22,250 nt of DNA from Welwitschia mirabilis (lineage: Eukaryota; Gnetophyta; Gnetopsida; Welwitschiales): contig JBOZIK010000001.1 in assembly GCA_051453625.1 (NCBI GenBank), forward strand, positions 256,449,313 through 256,471,562, in the 5' to 3' direction. Under the pieces are notes generated by a model, which was not told the DNA's origin, did no database searches, and was given only the letters and a program-made list of their open reading frames with translations. The position numbers and the translations under genes are program-made. Of this stretch, positions 10,318 through 20,563 are shown in pieces (position 1 is the first letter of the stretch; each line of letters starts with the position of its first letter).

Positions 10318-10715
10318 ATTTGGGAATAACAATTAACTTACAAATACTAGTGAGGCACTTTGAAAAACAGTGAAGCCATTAGTTCCACATTCTAGTAAAA
10401 ATGAAAAGCTTTGTCAGTCATATTATTAAAAGTATGCATGGAGAAAGCAGTTCAGAACAGAGAGTAAGATGCATTTGACATGCTTGCCAAGCAAAGTGTG
10501 GAGTTGGAAGGTCTTCAGGAATAAATAACTGAACAGACTTTTACAATTACTATTCAGGCAACTTGGAAACTGCCAAACCCATCACTTCCATGTTCTAGCA
10601 CAATGAAAAGCTTTTATTGGCCATATTTTCAAGAGTAAGCATGAAGAACAAACTTTCCAAAGCAGAAGAGAGATGCATTCTGCATGCTTTATAAGCATAT
10701 TCTAAAGGTCAAAGA
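10318..10715 (+). repeat. Diverged tandem duplication, unit about 200 bp
   Basis: Unit 1 (about 10318-10519) and unit 2 (about 10520-10715) share ordered blocks: ggaataa, ggca.ctt, ccattagttccacattctag versus cccatcacttccatgttctag, atgaaaagctttgtcagtcata versus atgaaaagcttttattggccata, then agtatgcatgga/agtaagcatgaa, gagagtaagatgcatt/agagagatgcatt, and gcttgccaagca/gctttataagca. Identity by eye is roughly 70% with indels. I do not recognise a transposon end in it. Confidence 0.75.
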
Positions 10716-11306
10716 TTTTGAAAAATAAAGGATTTTTAGAGAGTTGAACTGGTAAATTCCTTTGTCTCTCTGTCAAATTCATGTTTTTTGTTAACATTTC
10801 TTCTTGACTTGCTAAATCTATGAATAAGTATTTAATTTATGAAGTTCTGTAATATACTTTGTTGTGTTCATGTAGCTTTTATCACTAAAAAAATTGACCT
10901 GTTCTATTAGTGTAATTTTCTAGTAGATTAGTCTTTCAGAAAGGGTAATTTTATGACACAGCTTCTAATGAAGGAATTTCAAATGCCATGTTAGCATAAT
11001 TTTCTACCAAAACAAGTTTGATCTTCTTTGCTTTTATCTTCCTGCCACAACAGATTACAAAAGTCAAAGGTTTTTGGTGTTAATGAAACACATGGGAAGG
11101 TCTAACACACAGATGACTTTGAAAGCTAAGTGATTATCACCACCCTGGTTAATTTGGGCCAAGTCAGGTTAACATCTTTAATAACTTTTACTCGATATTT
11201 GCTTGAGCACCCATTTTTGTAATGGCAATTGCTTCAACCAAGTTTGAACCATCGCACCCATTTTTGCTTTGGTGTTTCACTTGGGATTTCATCTGCAGTT
11301 CAATGA

Positions 11307-11534
11307 ACCCAATCATTTTTCATTATCACTCTAGCAGAAGTGGCAAATGTTTTCACTTCTGCTGCAAATCTTCCTTTCGCTCTTTTGCTTTCCAAGAAAT
11401 CACAGTCAACACACATGGAAGACCTTTCTTTTGTAAAGAGAAGACATCTTCCAGAATGGTGTATCACAACCATTTTGAAGGGGAGTCTAAATACCAAAGA
11501 TGCAGAGAGGGTAAAAAATTTGCAACAAGCTCAG
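11307..11534 (+). other. Unidentified exon-like open frame
   Basis: The frame is open from just after a TGA at 11304 and reads ITLAEVANVFTSAANLPFAL, continues through FVKRRHLPEWCITTILKG, and ends ...VKNLQQAQ at CAG|GTAATT, a plausible splice donor. Amino acid composition looks more protein-like than nearby frames. It lies antisense within AP4E intron 1. I do not recognise a family, no matching upstream or downstream exon was found, and the frame stays open past the donor to 11609. It could be a captured gene fragment in a transposon, a lost gene remnant, or chance. Confidence 0.25.
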
Positions 11535-12549
11535 GTAATTCCATCTCCTTCTCTGTTGAAAAGAAGTGAATTTATTTGTCTAAGAAACCCAACAGTTACT
11601 CATGTATAAAGCCTAGCACCAAAAACTATAATGGTATGTGCACAACAAAGTATGAAGCTCAACCATCTTGAATTCAAGCATATAACATTATCGGTTTCAC
11701 TTTGTGGATCCTCGTACAAGTACCCCTACAAATTCTCTCAATGGGACAAGATGACAGGTCAAGAAGTTTATTCCAGGCTCCACAAATCAAAAAAATGTTT
11801 TTCCACCTTTGTCAACCACATAACTCGCTGCTTCTATCCAGAAATGACCGACAGTCACTTTTAACCTTTTAGCTGTTATGTCTCAAATTCTGGATCATGA
11901 TTCTGCAATTATAATTTGCACATACGCAGATATATCTTGATTCTCTTTCTCGCCGATACACTTTCTTACCTCTTTCTACCCATAACCTCTTTTGATTCAA
12001 TCTTCTATACAAAAGTTGGATTTGCTAATTAATACGTATAGAGAGTTTTGATATAGACATTATCTGCATTAACTTGGTGGATGGTAACGGAATAGAATGG
12101 GCTAAAAACTCAAATGCAAGCAGTAATGTAGGTCACACAATGTTGCAAGGTGTGGTTACAATCAAGACCAACTATTATTTGAATCACAGGATATGAATCT
12201 CATTATTGAGAAATCAACAGGAAGATTTAAATAAAATTATCTAGTCCAGGCTTCAAAAAGGCTTTTAACGTGATATTAAGGTGTTACCCAGTTGACCCAG
12301 GTTAACCACGATGGTGACAACCACCTATTCTTCAACGTTACCTATTTATAATTGGATATGTCATCTAATCTACACTTGCCAACAAACTAAAGGCAACTGT
12401 CATCAACGCATTTTTGCATTTTGCCTGAGACTAATACAAGGGAAGGTTTACCTGAAAGCGTACAGACGCCTCAGAGTTGCTAGCCATATTAAATGTTAGA
12501 CTTACACTCAATTTTAAGAGTAAAAGAACATCTCCTAGAGCATAAACCA

Positions 12550-12720
12550 ATACGCTATCTTCCAAGTTCAGACCAATGGCATCTCCAATAAGAGCAGTGC
12601 GCAGCCGGGCTGCAAAACCTCAGTTGATAGACACATTCAAGTAAAACCGCTGCGGCAGACATGAAATAACAATGGCGACCACTGGAGGTGCTTGATAAAT
12701 CGTTTAAATTTGTTTTTTAA
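12550..12720. other. CpG-richer patch in intron 1 near exon 1
   Basis: It contains GTGCGCAGCCGGGCTGC (with the near-palindrome GCAGCCGGGCTGC), CCGCTGCGG and GGCGACC, about seven CpG in roughly 150 bp, while neighbouring intron sequence has few. It might be an unmethylated promoter-proximal segment or a younger insertion; function is unknown. Confidence 0.4.
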
Positions 12721-12868
12721 ATTTAAGCATTACATTATAAACTGTTGCTGTTAGTTTTGAAATTCAGACGGCATCTTTACATCTTCATTTGAATTTCAAT
12801 GCTTCACAATACAAAATTCAAAATATGCATAGAACAAAAAGATGAGAAACCTGGAGAAAGAAAGATAC

Positions 12869-13435
12869 CTTGCGAAAATTCGAAAGAAGATGTGAAACAC
12901 TGGATGGAGATTTCTGGTAGAACCGATGAAGAGCCATGACAGACTTTTTTCTAACAAAATCCTTCGGATGATTTAGAAGCTCAACAATCTGGGGAAGCAC
13001 AGCCGGAATTGTCTCTTCGTTGATTAATTTGCAGACGGCATTAAGCGCAGCACAAACAACCAGATAATTGTCAGATTTCAGATCTTTCTGTATAGTATTG
13101 ACAATGAGAATAATCAGATCATGATCTTCGTTGAGAAATAGAGTCACAGCGAGATATCCAGTGCGCTTGAGCAACAGGGAATCGTCATGTGTCATTTTGA
13201 CGGCATGGATATATCCAAAGGAGGCATCATGTCCCAGCATCTCCACATAGACCAGACGGATAATGTATTCCTTCATTTTGCGCTTTGGTACGTCAGGCTC
13301 GATGATGCGCTTCTTTAGAGTTTCGATCTCGCGCTGCACTATGCGCTCCTCCTCCGCCTTCGAGCGGGCTTCACCAATGGCCTTTACCAGGTCCAAAAAC
13401 TCCTTCGACTGCCCCCATCCCCCTTGGGAGCCCAT
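12869..13435 (-). CDS. AP4E: AP-4 adaptor complex epsilon subunit, exon 1 (5' part of gene)
   Basis: This exon encodes 189 codons from an ATG in an excellent context (GCCATGG). Recognisable adaptin stretches in order are MGSQGGWGQSKEFLDLVKAI (residues 1-20), KRKMKEYIIRLVYVEMLGHD (about 51-70), LLLKRTGYLAVTLFLNEDHD (about 87-106), a segment around SDNYLVVCAALNAVCKL, and AVLPQIVELLNHPKDFVRKK. They form the start of the HEAT-repeat trunk and, as I recall it, follow plant AP4E almost residue for residue. The exon ends ...SNFRK at AAG|GTATCT, phase 0, which fits exon 2 exactly. AP-4 (epsilon, beta4, mu4, sigma4) is a clathrin-independent coat at the trans-Golgi network; in plants it is needed for sorting vacuolar cargo such as seed storage proteins. 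The full protein is several times longer, so most of the gene lies beyond the left edge. The true start may be 36 nt upstream (see 13436-13471). No frameshift or internal stop is present. Confidence 0.96.
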
Positions 13436-13471
13436 GGCGAGCTCCCTTCCGATAGTCTTTAATTGCTCCAG
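13436..13471 (-). other. AP4E: In-frame conserved N-terminal extension of AP4E with CTG in place of ATG
   Basis: Directly upstream of the first ATG and in the same frame, the DNA reads L-E-Q-L-K-T-I-G-R-E-L-A, then MGSQGG. From memory the Arabidopsis protein begins MEQLKTIGRELAMGSQGG, so all residues match except the initiator, where the codon is CTG (13469-13471). The CTG has A at -3 and G at +4, a strong context for non-AUG initiation. An in-frame TAG lies at 13484-13486, five codons further upstream. Candidate explanations are CUG initiation, an upstream exon spliced in to provide ATG, a base error at 13471, or genuine loss with initiation at 13435. Confidence 0.75.
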
Positions 13472-13486
13472 CTTGATTACAGTCTA

Positions 13487-13925
13487 CAAACCCTAACTGA
13501 ACTCTGTAAAACCTTTGTACACTATACGATTGAATTGAAAAACGATCTCTCCTTGAAAGTATCTTTGGGTCAAAAATTTACAATCTAGATCAGAAAATGG
13601 ATCTAACACAGTGGATCTGACATTCTCCTTAAGAGAAAATACCGTTGGAACCTATTCCAAATACATAATGCTTGTTCTGTACAACGGATCCTCCAGATCA
13701 GATCAGTGATCAACTACAATTCGAGGGGAACCTTGAATAAGTGCCACAGCGAAAATAAATGAAAGAATTCGAAACCGGAAAATTCTGTCTTTAAATTCCG
13801 TGCGATCTTGCAGACTTCGAGTTCGAACAAGGGCAAACCCAATGAAAATGCTGATTTCACCACGAAGCTTATGGATGCTGCCCTTTCTTACAAATGTCCA
13901 GGCATGCACCGAGCCGAGGATTTAG
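13487..13925 (-). promoter_or_regulatory. AP4E: AP4E 5' leader / proximal promoter region
   Basis: This is the gene-proximal stretch before composition turns strongly AT-rich at about 13925. No clear TATA box is seen at a convincing distance. If transcribed, it holds short upstream reading frames on the gene strand, for example ATG at 13666 (5 codons with stop) and ATG at 13623 (7 codons with stop). A donor-like GTAAGAAAG at 13891 and an acceptor-like TTTGTAG ending at 13484 would allow a 5' UTR intron of about 408 bp. The short ATG frame at 13905 would not join in frame with AP4E through that splice. Transcription start is unknown. Confidence 0.45.
13488..13496 (+). promoter_or_regulatory. 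Telo-box (AAACCCTAA) just upstream of AP4E
   Basis: An exact AAACCCTAA lies 17 bp upstream of the CTG codon (AGGGTTT-type on the gene strand). Telo-boxes are frequent in 5' regions of plant housekeeping genes, where they are bound by telomere-repeat-binding factors. A nine-base match can occur by chance; its place in the 5' leader supports it. Confidence 0.45.
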
Positions 13926-16649
13926 CGACATACTTGTGTAATTTTATTTCTTTTAAAATCTTACTCAGCTCCTATACCACTTTTTTCACATATTTTCAAA
14001 AAATATAGACACTTAAACTAAAGCTAACAATGAATCGCTTGTTTGGATCACTTGTTTTCCTTACTTTTTAAGTAATTATACTTTGAAAGACATTTTAAGG
14101 GATGTTGTACTTGAAACTTTAGTAACAATACTTTTTTAAGAGTATGGTCACCATAATAGCCCAAATGAATGCTTCAGTTACATGCAAAGCTTACTAATAT
14201 AAAAGTTTAAACGTATGAGCTTTGAAGTGGAAAACAATATCCCATTGATTAAACTACATCCCTTGGCAAAAGGGATATCCTTAAACATGCTTTTGTCATT
14301 AGAACATTTGAACAGATCTAAATTGTATTTATTACAAACAAATTTATTAATATAGAAAAACCTCATTTACATAAACTTCTATGCACAAGTTGTATAATGG
14401 GTAATAAGTACTTGCTTTCCTTTAAAGGTATTTCTTTTGGGTTGCTACAATGAATACTAATAATAAGATAAGACTTTAAGATCTAAAGTGCATCGATGTC
14501 TAATGTCTCAATTATGGTGAAAAGTTTTCATTTTTACATACCTTTTATCTACACTCTTTAGGGATGGTTGTTTTTCTAATGTTTAAGGATAAAAATCGAT
14601 TACATGGAGCTTAACACTTCATGGATCAACTAGAATTTCATTCAACCAAGAGCTATACATTGAATTTTGAAGTCATGTTACAAAACTATATTTAACAAAT
14701 GTGACAAAGCTTATAGCATATGTTATGAGTTCAATACTAACATAACAAGTAATATTGTTTCCAAGATAGAACCCAAGCCTTCAAAATTCAAAACAAATAT
14801 ATCATCTCATGGAATTTTTTGCATGGTGCTTTGAGAGTCCTAAGGAAGCAATAGGATATTAGTTATGCAAGTCTTATTTCTTTGTGAATTATACAATAAA
14901 GAAAATGAGATAAACCAAAGTGTTTAAGAACAATTGTCCATGTCATAATAGCTATAGCTAGTTGGTTTCATCGAAAATTAAAATGAAAAATAATTGGATA
15001 AATTTCACACAGTAGTGAATGGTGTTTAATAATTAGTAAACTCTTTTTTTAAATATCAATATCCATAACAAGTCATATAAATGACAATCGAATTATGGAT
15101 GTACAAATGCTCTTTTTGTTGCGAATATTCCCTCCCATAAAAATCATAACTGTTGACAATGTTATTGTGGAATGAAAAATCTCATCTTCAAATAATATTT
15201 ATTTTAAATATATATTTAATAAACTTTCCCCTTTGGTTAATGAGGTTCCTCCTAAAGGATCTAGCATGGATTATGATGATATTGTTCTATAAGCATTTTT
15301 TTTTAACTTGTGATTCTTCTACTCTTATTAATTTTCAATGACTAACTATTATTAATGCAATGCTAAGCTTGTTACTTACCAACTTATTTTCTAGACTTCT
15401 ATTTAAAAATATTATTTCTTTAATGACAGCCTCTAAAAAAGGTTATTCACAAAAAAAATAATTAATGTAATATAAAGAATTCAACTAATAAGAAATAAAT
15501 AGCTACGTTCCTCGATAGGCACAATAAATGATCTAATAAGTTTGAACACATTCATAAACAAAAATGAAGAAATGATGAACCTCATTCTAAACAAAAATAG
15601 ACATGATTTAAACCTAATAAATGAGGATAAAAACACAATCAAACCCTTAGTAGAGATGGCTTGATTTTTAAAAGAAATATAAATATAAATTACAATGAAA
15701 CTAAATAGGCTTCAAGTTCATTGAGGAAATAGTGGAAATCTAGATTTAGATTCACGATAGATGGAATGAGAATAAAATGAAATACAAAAACAAAAGGATC
15801 CAATAAACACAATGGGAAATTAAAAAAAATATATTCATATCCATTAATATATGGAACATAAAATAAAAGATAACAATCATTACATTTGAAAGTAGAAGAA
15901 TACAAAATAAATAAGAAAATTACTTTACACCTTAAAACAAAATGTATCCTAATATTATTGAAATAAAAGTAATAATGGAATTCATTTAGTTTGAGAGAAA
16001 TAAATCTATGGAGATAATGATAAAAAAGATAATTACCTATCCTTCCCATCATTATTAACAAATAATAGACAAACTTTTCAATTAATCTAATTACTTTCAT
16101 AAATTTAATAGAAAAATTTACAATGAAACCAATAACTAATTAAAGACGTTATTACTGAGTATTATTCTTAACCTATATACTATCTTAGGCATTCAAATGG
16201 TCAAATAGTATTCTTTGAAAATTTAGGTCTTCTAATTTTGTAATTACATATGGTTCTTCATACATCACTTGAGAATGAAACAATATTGAATTTTTATAAA
16301 ACGTAGCCAAAATTAAAAATATTTAACTCATGTGATTTTAACCCCAAAAAATATACATTAATTATGAATATTTTAAGTTGATGAAAGCATGTTACCTTTT
16401 ATGGATACAAATCCAAAGTTTAGATCTTCATCTTTAGCATGAACACTTCATTAAAAACCTAACATAAAAATTAAGATTTTTTTTAAGCATATATGCAATA
16501 AGACATATGACAAATATCATAAAAACTAAAGTTTGTATTTTGAAGAATATTATGGAGGATTATAAATGGGATAAAACATTATAAATTTATAGGGATTCTT
16601 AATATTTGATCACAAGTCGTATAAAGTTACTTGGAGACATTACCTTTAC

Positions 16650-16667
16650 AAAAAAAAAAAAAAAAAA
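16650..16667 (+). repeat. Poly(A) tract, 18 bases
   Basis: An uninterrupted A run lies within the AT-rich region. There is no retroposed gene or SINE body recognised beside it. Confidence 0.9.
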
Positions 16668-19639
16668 GAACATAAAGGGAAAGAATGAATCCAAAACATA
16701 AAATAGTACGATGAATAAGAACCATCAATATAATAACTACGTATGAAGAAGGAGAAAGTTCTAAAAGCATGTCTAGGGAGAAATGTAATTAGCAAGAAGA
16801 TTTAGTAATCAAGATTCATATACAATATTTAATAGATCTACTAATTTTGATAATCAAAATATGTTAATCATTATATGAGATTTTTTCACTCAAACGGAAT
16901 TAATAATTCCTAATTATTAATTTATAAATTTTATGTATTTTTACCCTTCAGTTATTTCATCATTATAGTACTATTATTTCTTTTGTGTATTATTGTAAAG
17001 CACCATACTTATGCCCACTTAGGTCACCCTAAGAAGTTTAGGGATCATCTCACAGTGACATAGATCATTAACATGGTGATACATTTGAGATAGGGAGTTT
17101 AAAATTTTGATGGATTATTCTTATTACCCAAGGGATTATTTTTATATATTAAGATATCTAAAATAACACATTAAGTAGTAAAGTATTTATAATAAATCTA
17201 CGAAAATATTTGTTACAAATCATTATAATATACCTATAGTTTTATAAATCCTTCCCTATGGTGGTATGTATAAATCCTAAAGTTATATAGACATTTAACG
17301 CCCTCACGGGGAAAGCAATATTATATGTCATTAAGCATCTTGTTGTACTTGCTACTACTTTAGGGCTTTCTAAAGCCTTAAACATTAAGCCATAACTCCT
17401 TTAATTCATACAAGCATTAAAGGTATTAATCTGCCATCATTTAGGCATTGTTATAGTAACTAATAATATTCATCCTTAATAAGGAATTAATTTTTAATAA
17501 TGATTTTTATCCTTGATGCTTTTTATTATCATTGATGTTTATGTACATGATTTTACATTTCCTTTTTCCTTTCTTTATGTTTGGGTTAGTAATGTATTTC
17601 ATACTTGATAATCTTATTTATTGTCTTTACAAGTGAAACGATTCATAATCATCATGTAATTGTGATGATTATTCTAGAATAAGTAGAATCATGATTTGTT
17701 CTAACATCCAATGCTAATTATAGTCTTGATCTAAATATACCAATCATTTTATATCATTATTGCATGAACCCCTTGCACATTTCTATTTGGTATTAATTTT
17801 AAAGTTTTAGTACCATATAGATGTTCCTCATGGGAGGATAATATTTTAACTACTATTGAGTTACACCATTATAATAAAATATAGAACACAAATTTTCTTG
17901 ATTGATTTTAAGAAAAAATTTACAATAGTAATTAGACTGAGGTTATGAAGATAATAATCTAGAAATAGATATCATTCCACTACTAGAATAGGAATTCTTC
18001 ATACTAGATGAAGTGCTACTTAATCATTAAACCTAATTTTTCATTGTTTAGTAGCTTACAATGAGTGAATATTCAACAAACATAAATGATAAGCTAACTA
18101 AGAATTAATTATGCTTAAATGTTAAAAAATGATGTTGTATCTCTAACTTGAAGAAGACATGCATCAACATCAAAGAAGACATCCACATTCAAAATCTAAA
18201 ATTATTTCTTAACACACTAACGATTATATAACATTTCCTTGAAAGAAAATAGTATGAAATCATTGCAATAGATTTAGATTAAAGCACATATGCATATTAG
18301 GATGATAATATGAAATTAGGAATTAGCAGAAGTAATCTTAAGTTAAATATTTATAAACTTTCAATATTATATTGTATTTCAATTAATAAAATTAGAAGAA
18401 TTAGTTACAGTTATATTAAAAGCTTAGGAGTTGAATACATAATGAGAAACTTATAGTAGTCAGACAACCGTTAAAAAATATATAAATAATTATCATTAAT
18501 ATTTATGTTCCATATCTATCCCACAAAGAATTAAATTGTAGTTAGAGCTTTAAATAGGGATAGATTACATTTGTTAACTTTTGATGATAATTGATGTCCT
18601 AGTTAGATAAAAGGAAAAGATGGAAAAACATATTGAAATTATAATAGAAAATATTTTTTTTAGTTAACTTATTAGCCTCTATACAAGATGTACGAATAAA
18701 AGACTTTACAAATAATCTCTTATGACATATAAAAATAACTATACATGATTTTTTTAAATAAATGATAACTATTTTATTTATAAGTAAAAAGGAATTTATT
18801 AATGGATCATTTATGCCATAATTTATAAAATAGCATAATTTGAACTTTAGTTGATTTTTCATTGTTATTATTGACTTCAAGGATTCATTTCCCTCCCATA
18901 AGGTTAAAAAATCTAAGTAAACATAATAAATGTAAAATGTATCTCATACTTATTAAAAACGTACAGTGACACACATGTGTATAAACTTATTGAGGAAACT
19001 ACAGTACTTGAAGAAAATCCTCAACCTATATAACAACTAGCTTAAATGACCTGAAATGTTAGATAACAAATAATATAAAAGAAAATACTTTAGGAGGATA
19101 CAATACTTGAGATTTGAATAATCTCTAACTAGTCAAATTTCACTTGATCAAGGGGCTCTTTAAAAATGTTTCCAACTTACTCTAAAAGTAATTATGCTAT
19201 AACTTCATTTTAATCTAGGTTACATATCATGAAAACCTATGAAAGTTAGAAATTTCCCTAATGTGTATATTAGATTTATTATTCATATATAAATTTGTTG
19301 ATTGTTTTAATCTAGGGTCTAAGGTTTTCAACAACTTTAGTAATCATAATACGTCTTACATACTTTTGAAGTAGCTACATATTTTAATTTTGCTAAAGAA
19401 TATATTATTGTACTTTATCACCTAGATCTCAATGAGATGAGATAAAATTCTAGAAAAATGAAAGAATAAGTTATTAGGCTTTTAGTATCCTAGTAATCAC
19501 TAAAATTTGGATTTAAAATAAACCCTTTTTATTTAATTTTTTATTCTTCTTAAATACTAGAATAAAATTTTATGCCCTAAAACTTATGATTAATTATTCA
19601 TTAAGATTTTAAAGACCCATAAGTCTTACATTAGTTTGT

Positions 19640-19870
19640 TATGTGTATGTTAAGGAGCTAGTTTACTTTTTTTTTTTTGTAATTTTCCTTTATTAGAAGC
19701 ATGTATTTAGTTTTTTGTTAGGGCATGTTCGTATTTTTCATTAGTGGGGGGTGTATATTAGAGGAAACTCCATGCTTTATAAAAGACTATATCTTTTGCA
19801 ATGTAATCATTCAATTTGTTCCTAAATTTTTACTGATATACTTATAAGGTTATCTATATTTTCACCTTTT
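19640..19870 (+). mobile_element. LTR-like remnant (U3/R with TATA box)
   Basis: The order resembles a plant LTR: T-rich part with ttttgttaggg, a run agtggggggtgt, TATA box ctttataaaagac at about 19775-19787, then gcaatgtaatcattcaattt, a typical string near the R/poly(A) end of plant LTRs. No partner LTR, primer site or coding region is clear, although the loose ggttagagcac near 19934 recalls a decayed initiator-Met primer site. Confidence 0.35.
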
Positions 19871-20512
19871 TTTCTTTCTCTTGGAATGCATTTTTGCTTA
19901 TTCATTCAGTAAGTAGGATATTAGGGAAAGGGTTAGAGCACATTTCAATAGAGTAGCATGAAAAGATTCCTAATTAAAAGCAATTTAAGGTTAGTTTTTA
20001 GTTTTTCCCCCTTGAAGTTTTCTTGTTGCATTTTTCTTCATCTTTTTTGTTTTCATGGCTATCTTAGTTTCAATAATCTTCTATTAGATGATTTTCTAGT
20101 AAAACTTTGTTTGAGTTCCATATTCCTAAGATAGGGCAACCTCGCAACATTAAATTTTTGTAGTCTTTTGCTTAAAATTTTTCTTTTTCCCCATGGTGAT
20201 CTAAACATTTTTACACTAATTTTTCAGTACTATTATTTGGAGCATTACTGTGGATATAATACATGACCTTTAGATTATGAAGATTAACATTATATAACTA
20301 ATATTTAGAGGTAGTTTGGTGTATTACTTACTTGCTAGCTTATTATTATCTAGCATGCTACTATTTTGACATACAATAGGCATACTAAAAATGTTTGGCA
20401 TGTTAGTTTTTGGCATAGCTAAAAGGTTGAAATTTTTGATAGGCCTTGGTATAGATTTTCAGAAAGAAAAAATTAAAGGTTTTTAAAAATTATTTGACAA
20501 ATGCCATCATCT

Positions 20513-20563
20513 TAAAAATAAAAAGGAAAAAAATAAAAAAATAAAAAAATAAATAAAGAAAAG
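20513..20563 (+). repeat. A-rich (AAAAAAT)n-type low-complexity tract
   Basis: Runs of A interrupted by single T or G extend for about 50 bases. Confidence 0.85.

Larger units (their letters stand above)
5519..12868 (-). other. AP4E: AP4E intron 1 (7350 bp, GT..AG)
   Basis: The intron starts GTATCT after ...SNFRK and ends TTCTATCCAG before RLCDND. It is far longer than a typical angiosperm intron and carries the copia relic at about 5850-8991, a tandem duplication and an exon-like plus-strand frame. The boundaries are fixed by the protein match on both sides. Confidence 0.93.
10716..12868. other. AP4E: Intron 1 sequence next to exon 1, mostly featureless
   Basis: Apart from the exon-like frame at 11307-11534 and the CpG-richer patch at about 12550-12720, nothing was recognised. 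A 13-base word gcacccatttttg is repeated near 11208 and 11252. Confidence 0.55.

Noticed and set aside
13703-13909. 68-codon minus-strand frame upstream of AP4E as a possible extra exon
   Set aside because: Starts with GTG, shows no adaptin similarity, and does not join in frame with exon 1 through the obvious splice sites.
13808-14008. 66-codon plus-strand frame divergent from AP4E
   Set aside because: Starts with TTG, crosses the composition boundary, and matches no family I know.
15225-15345. Plus-strand peptide LWLMRFLLKDL ... CDSSTLINF resembling copia RNase H (LW..L..YG ... CDN.SAI)
   Set aside because: Only two short patches match; the expected AEY before and TKHI after are missing. 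It may be a remnant but is not supportable.
15690-16100. 136-codon open frame on the minus strand in the AT-rich region
   Set aside because: Dominated by Phe, Leu, Tyr and Ile as expected from AT-rich noise; no motif and no exon-like borders.
17645-17672. Perfect 10-bp inverted repeat (ATAATCATCA) with 8-base loop
   Set aside because: About one such hairpin is expected by chance in AT-rich DNA of this length; no T-tract or gene context.
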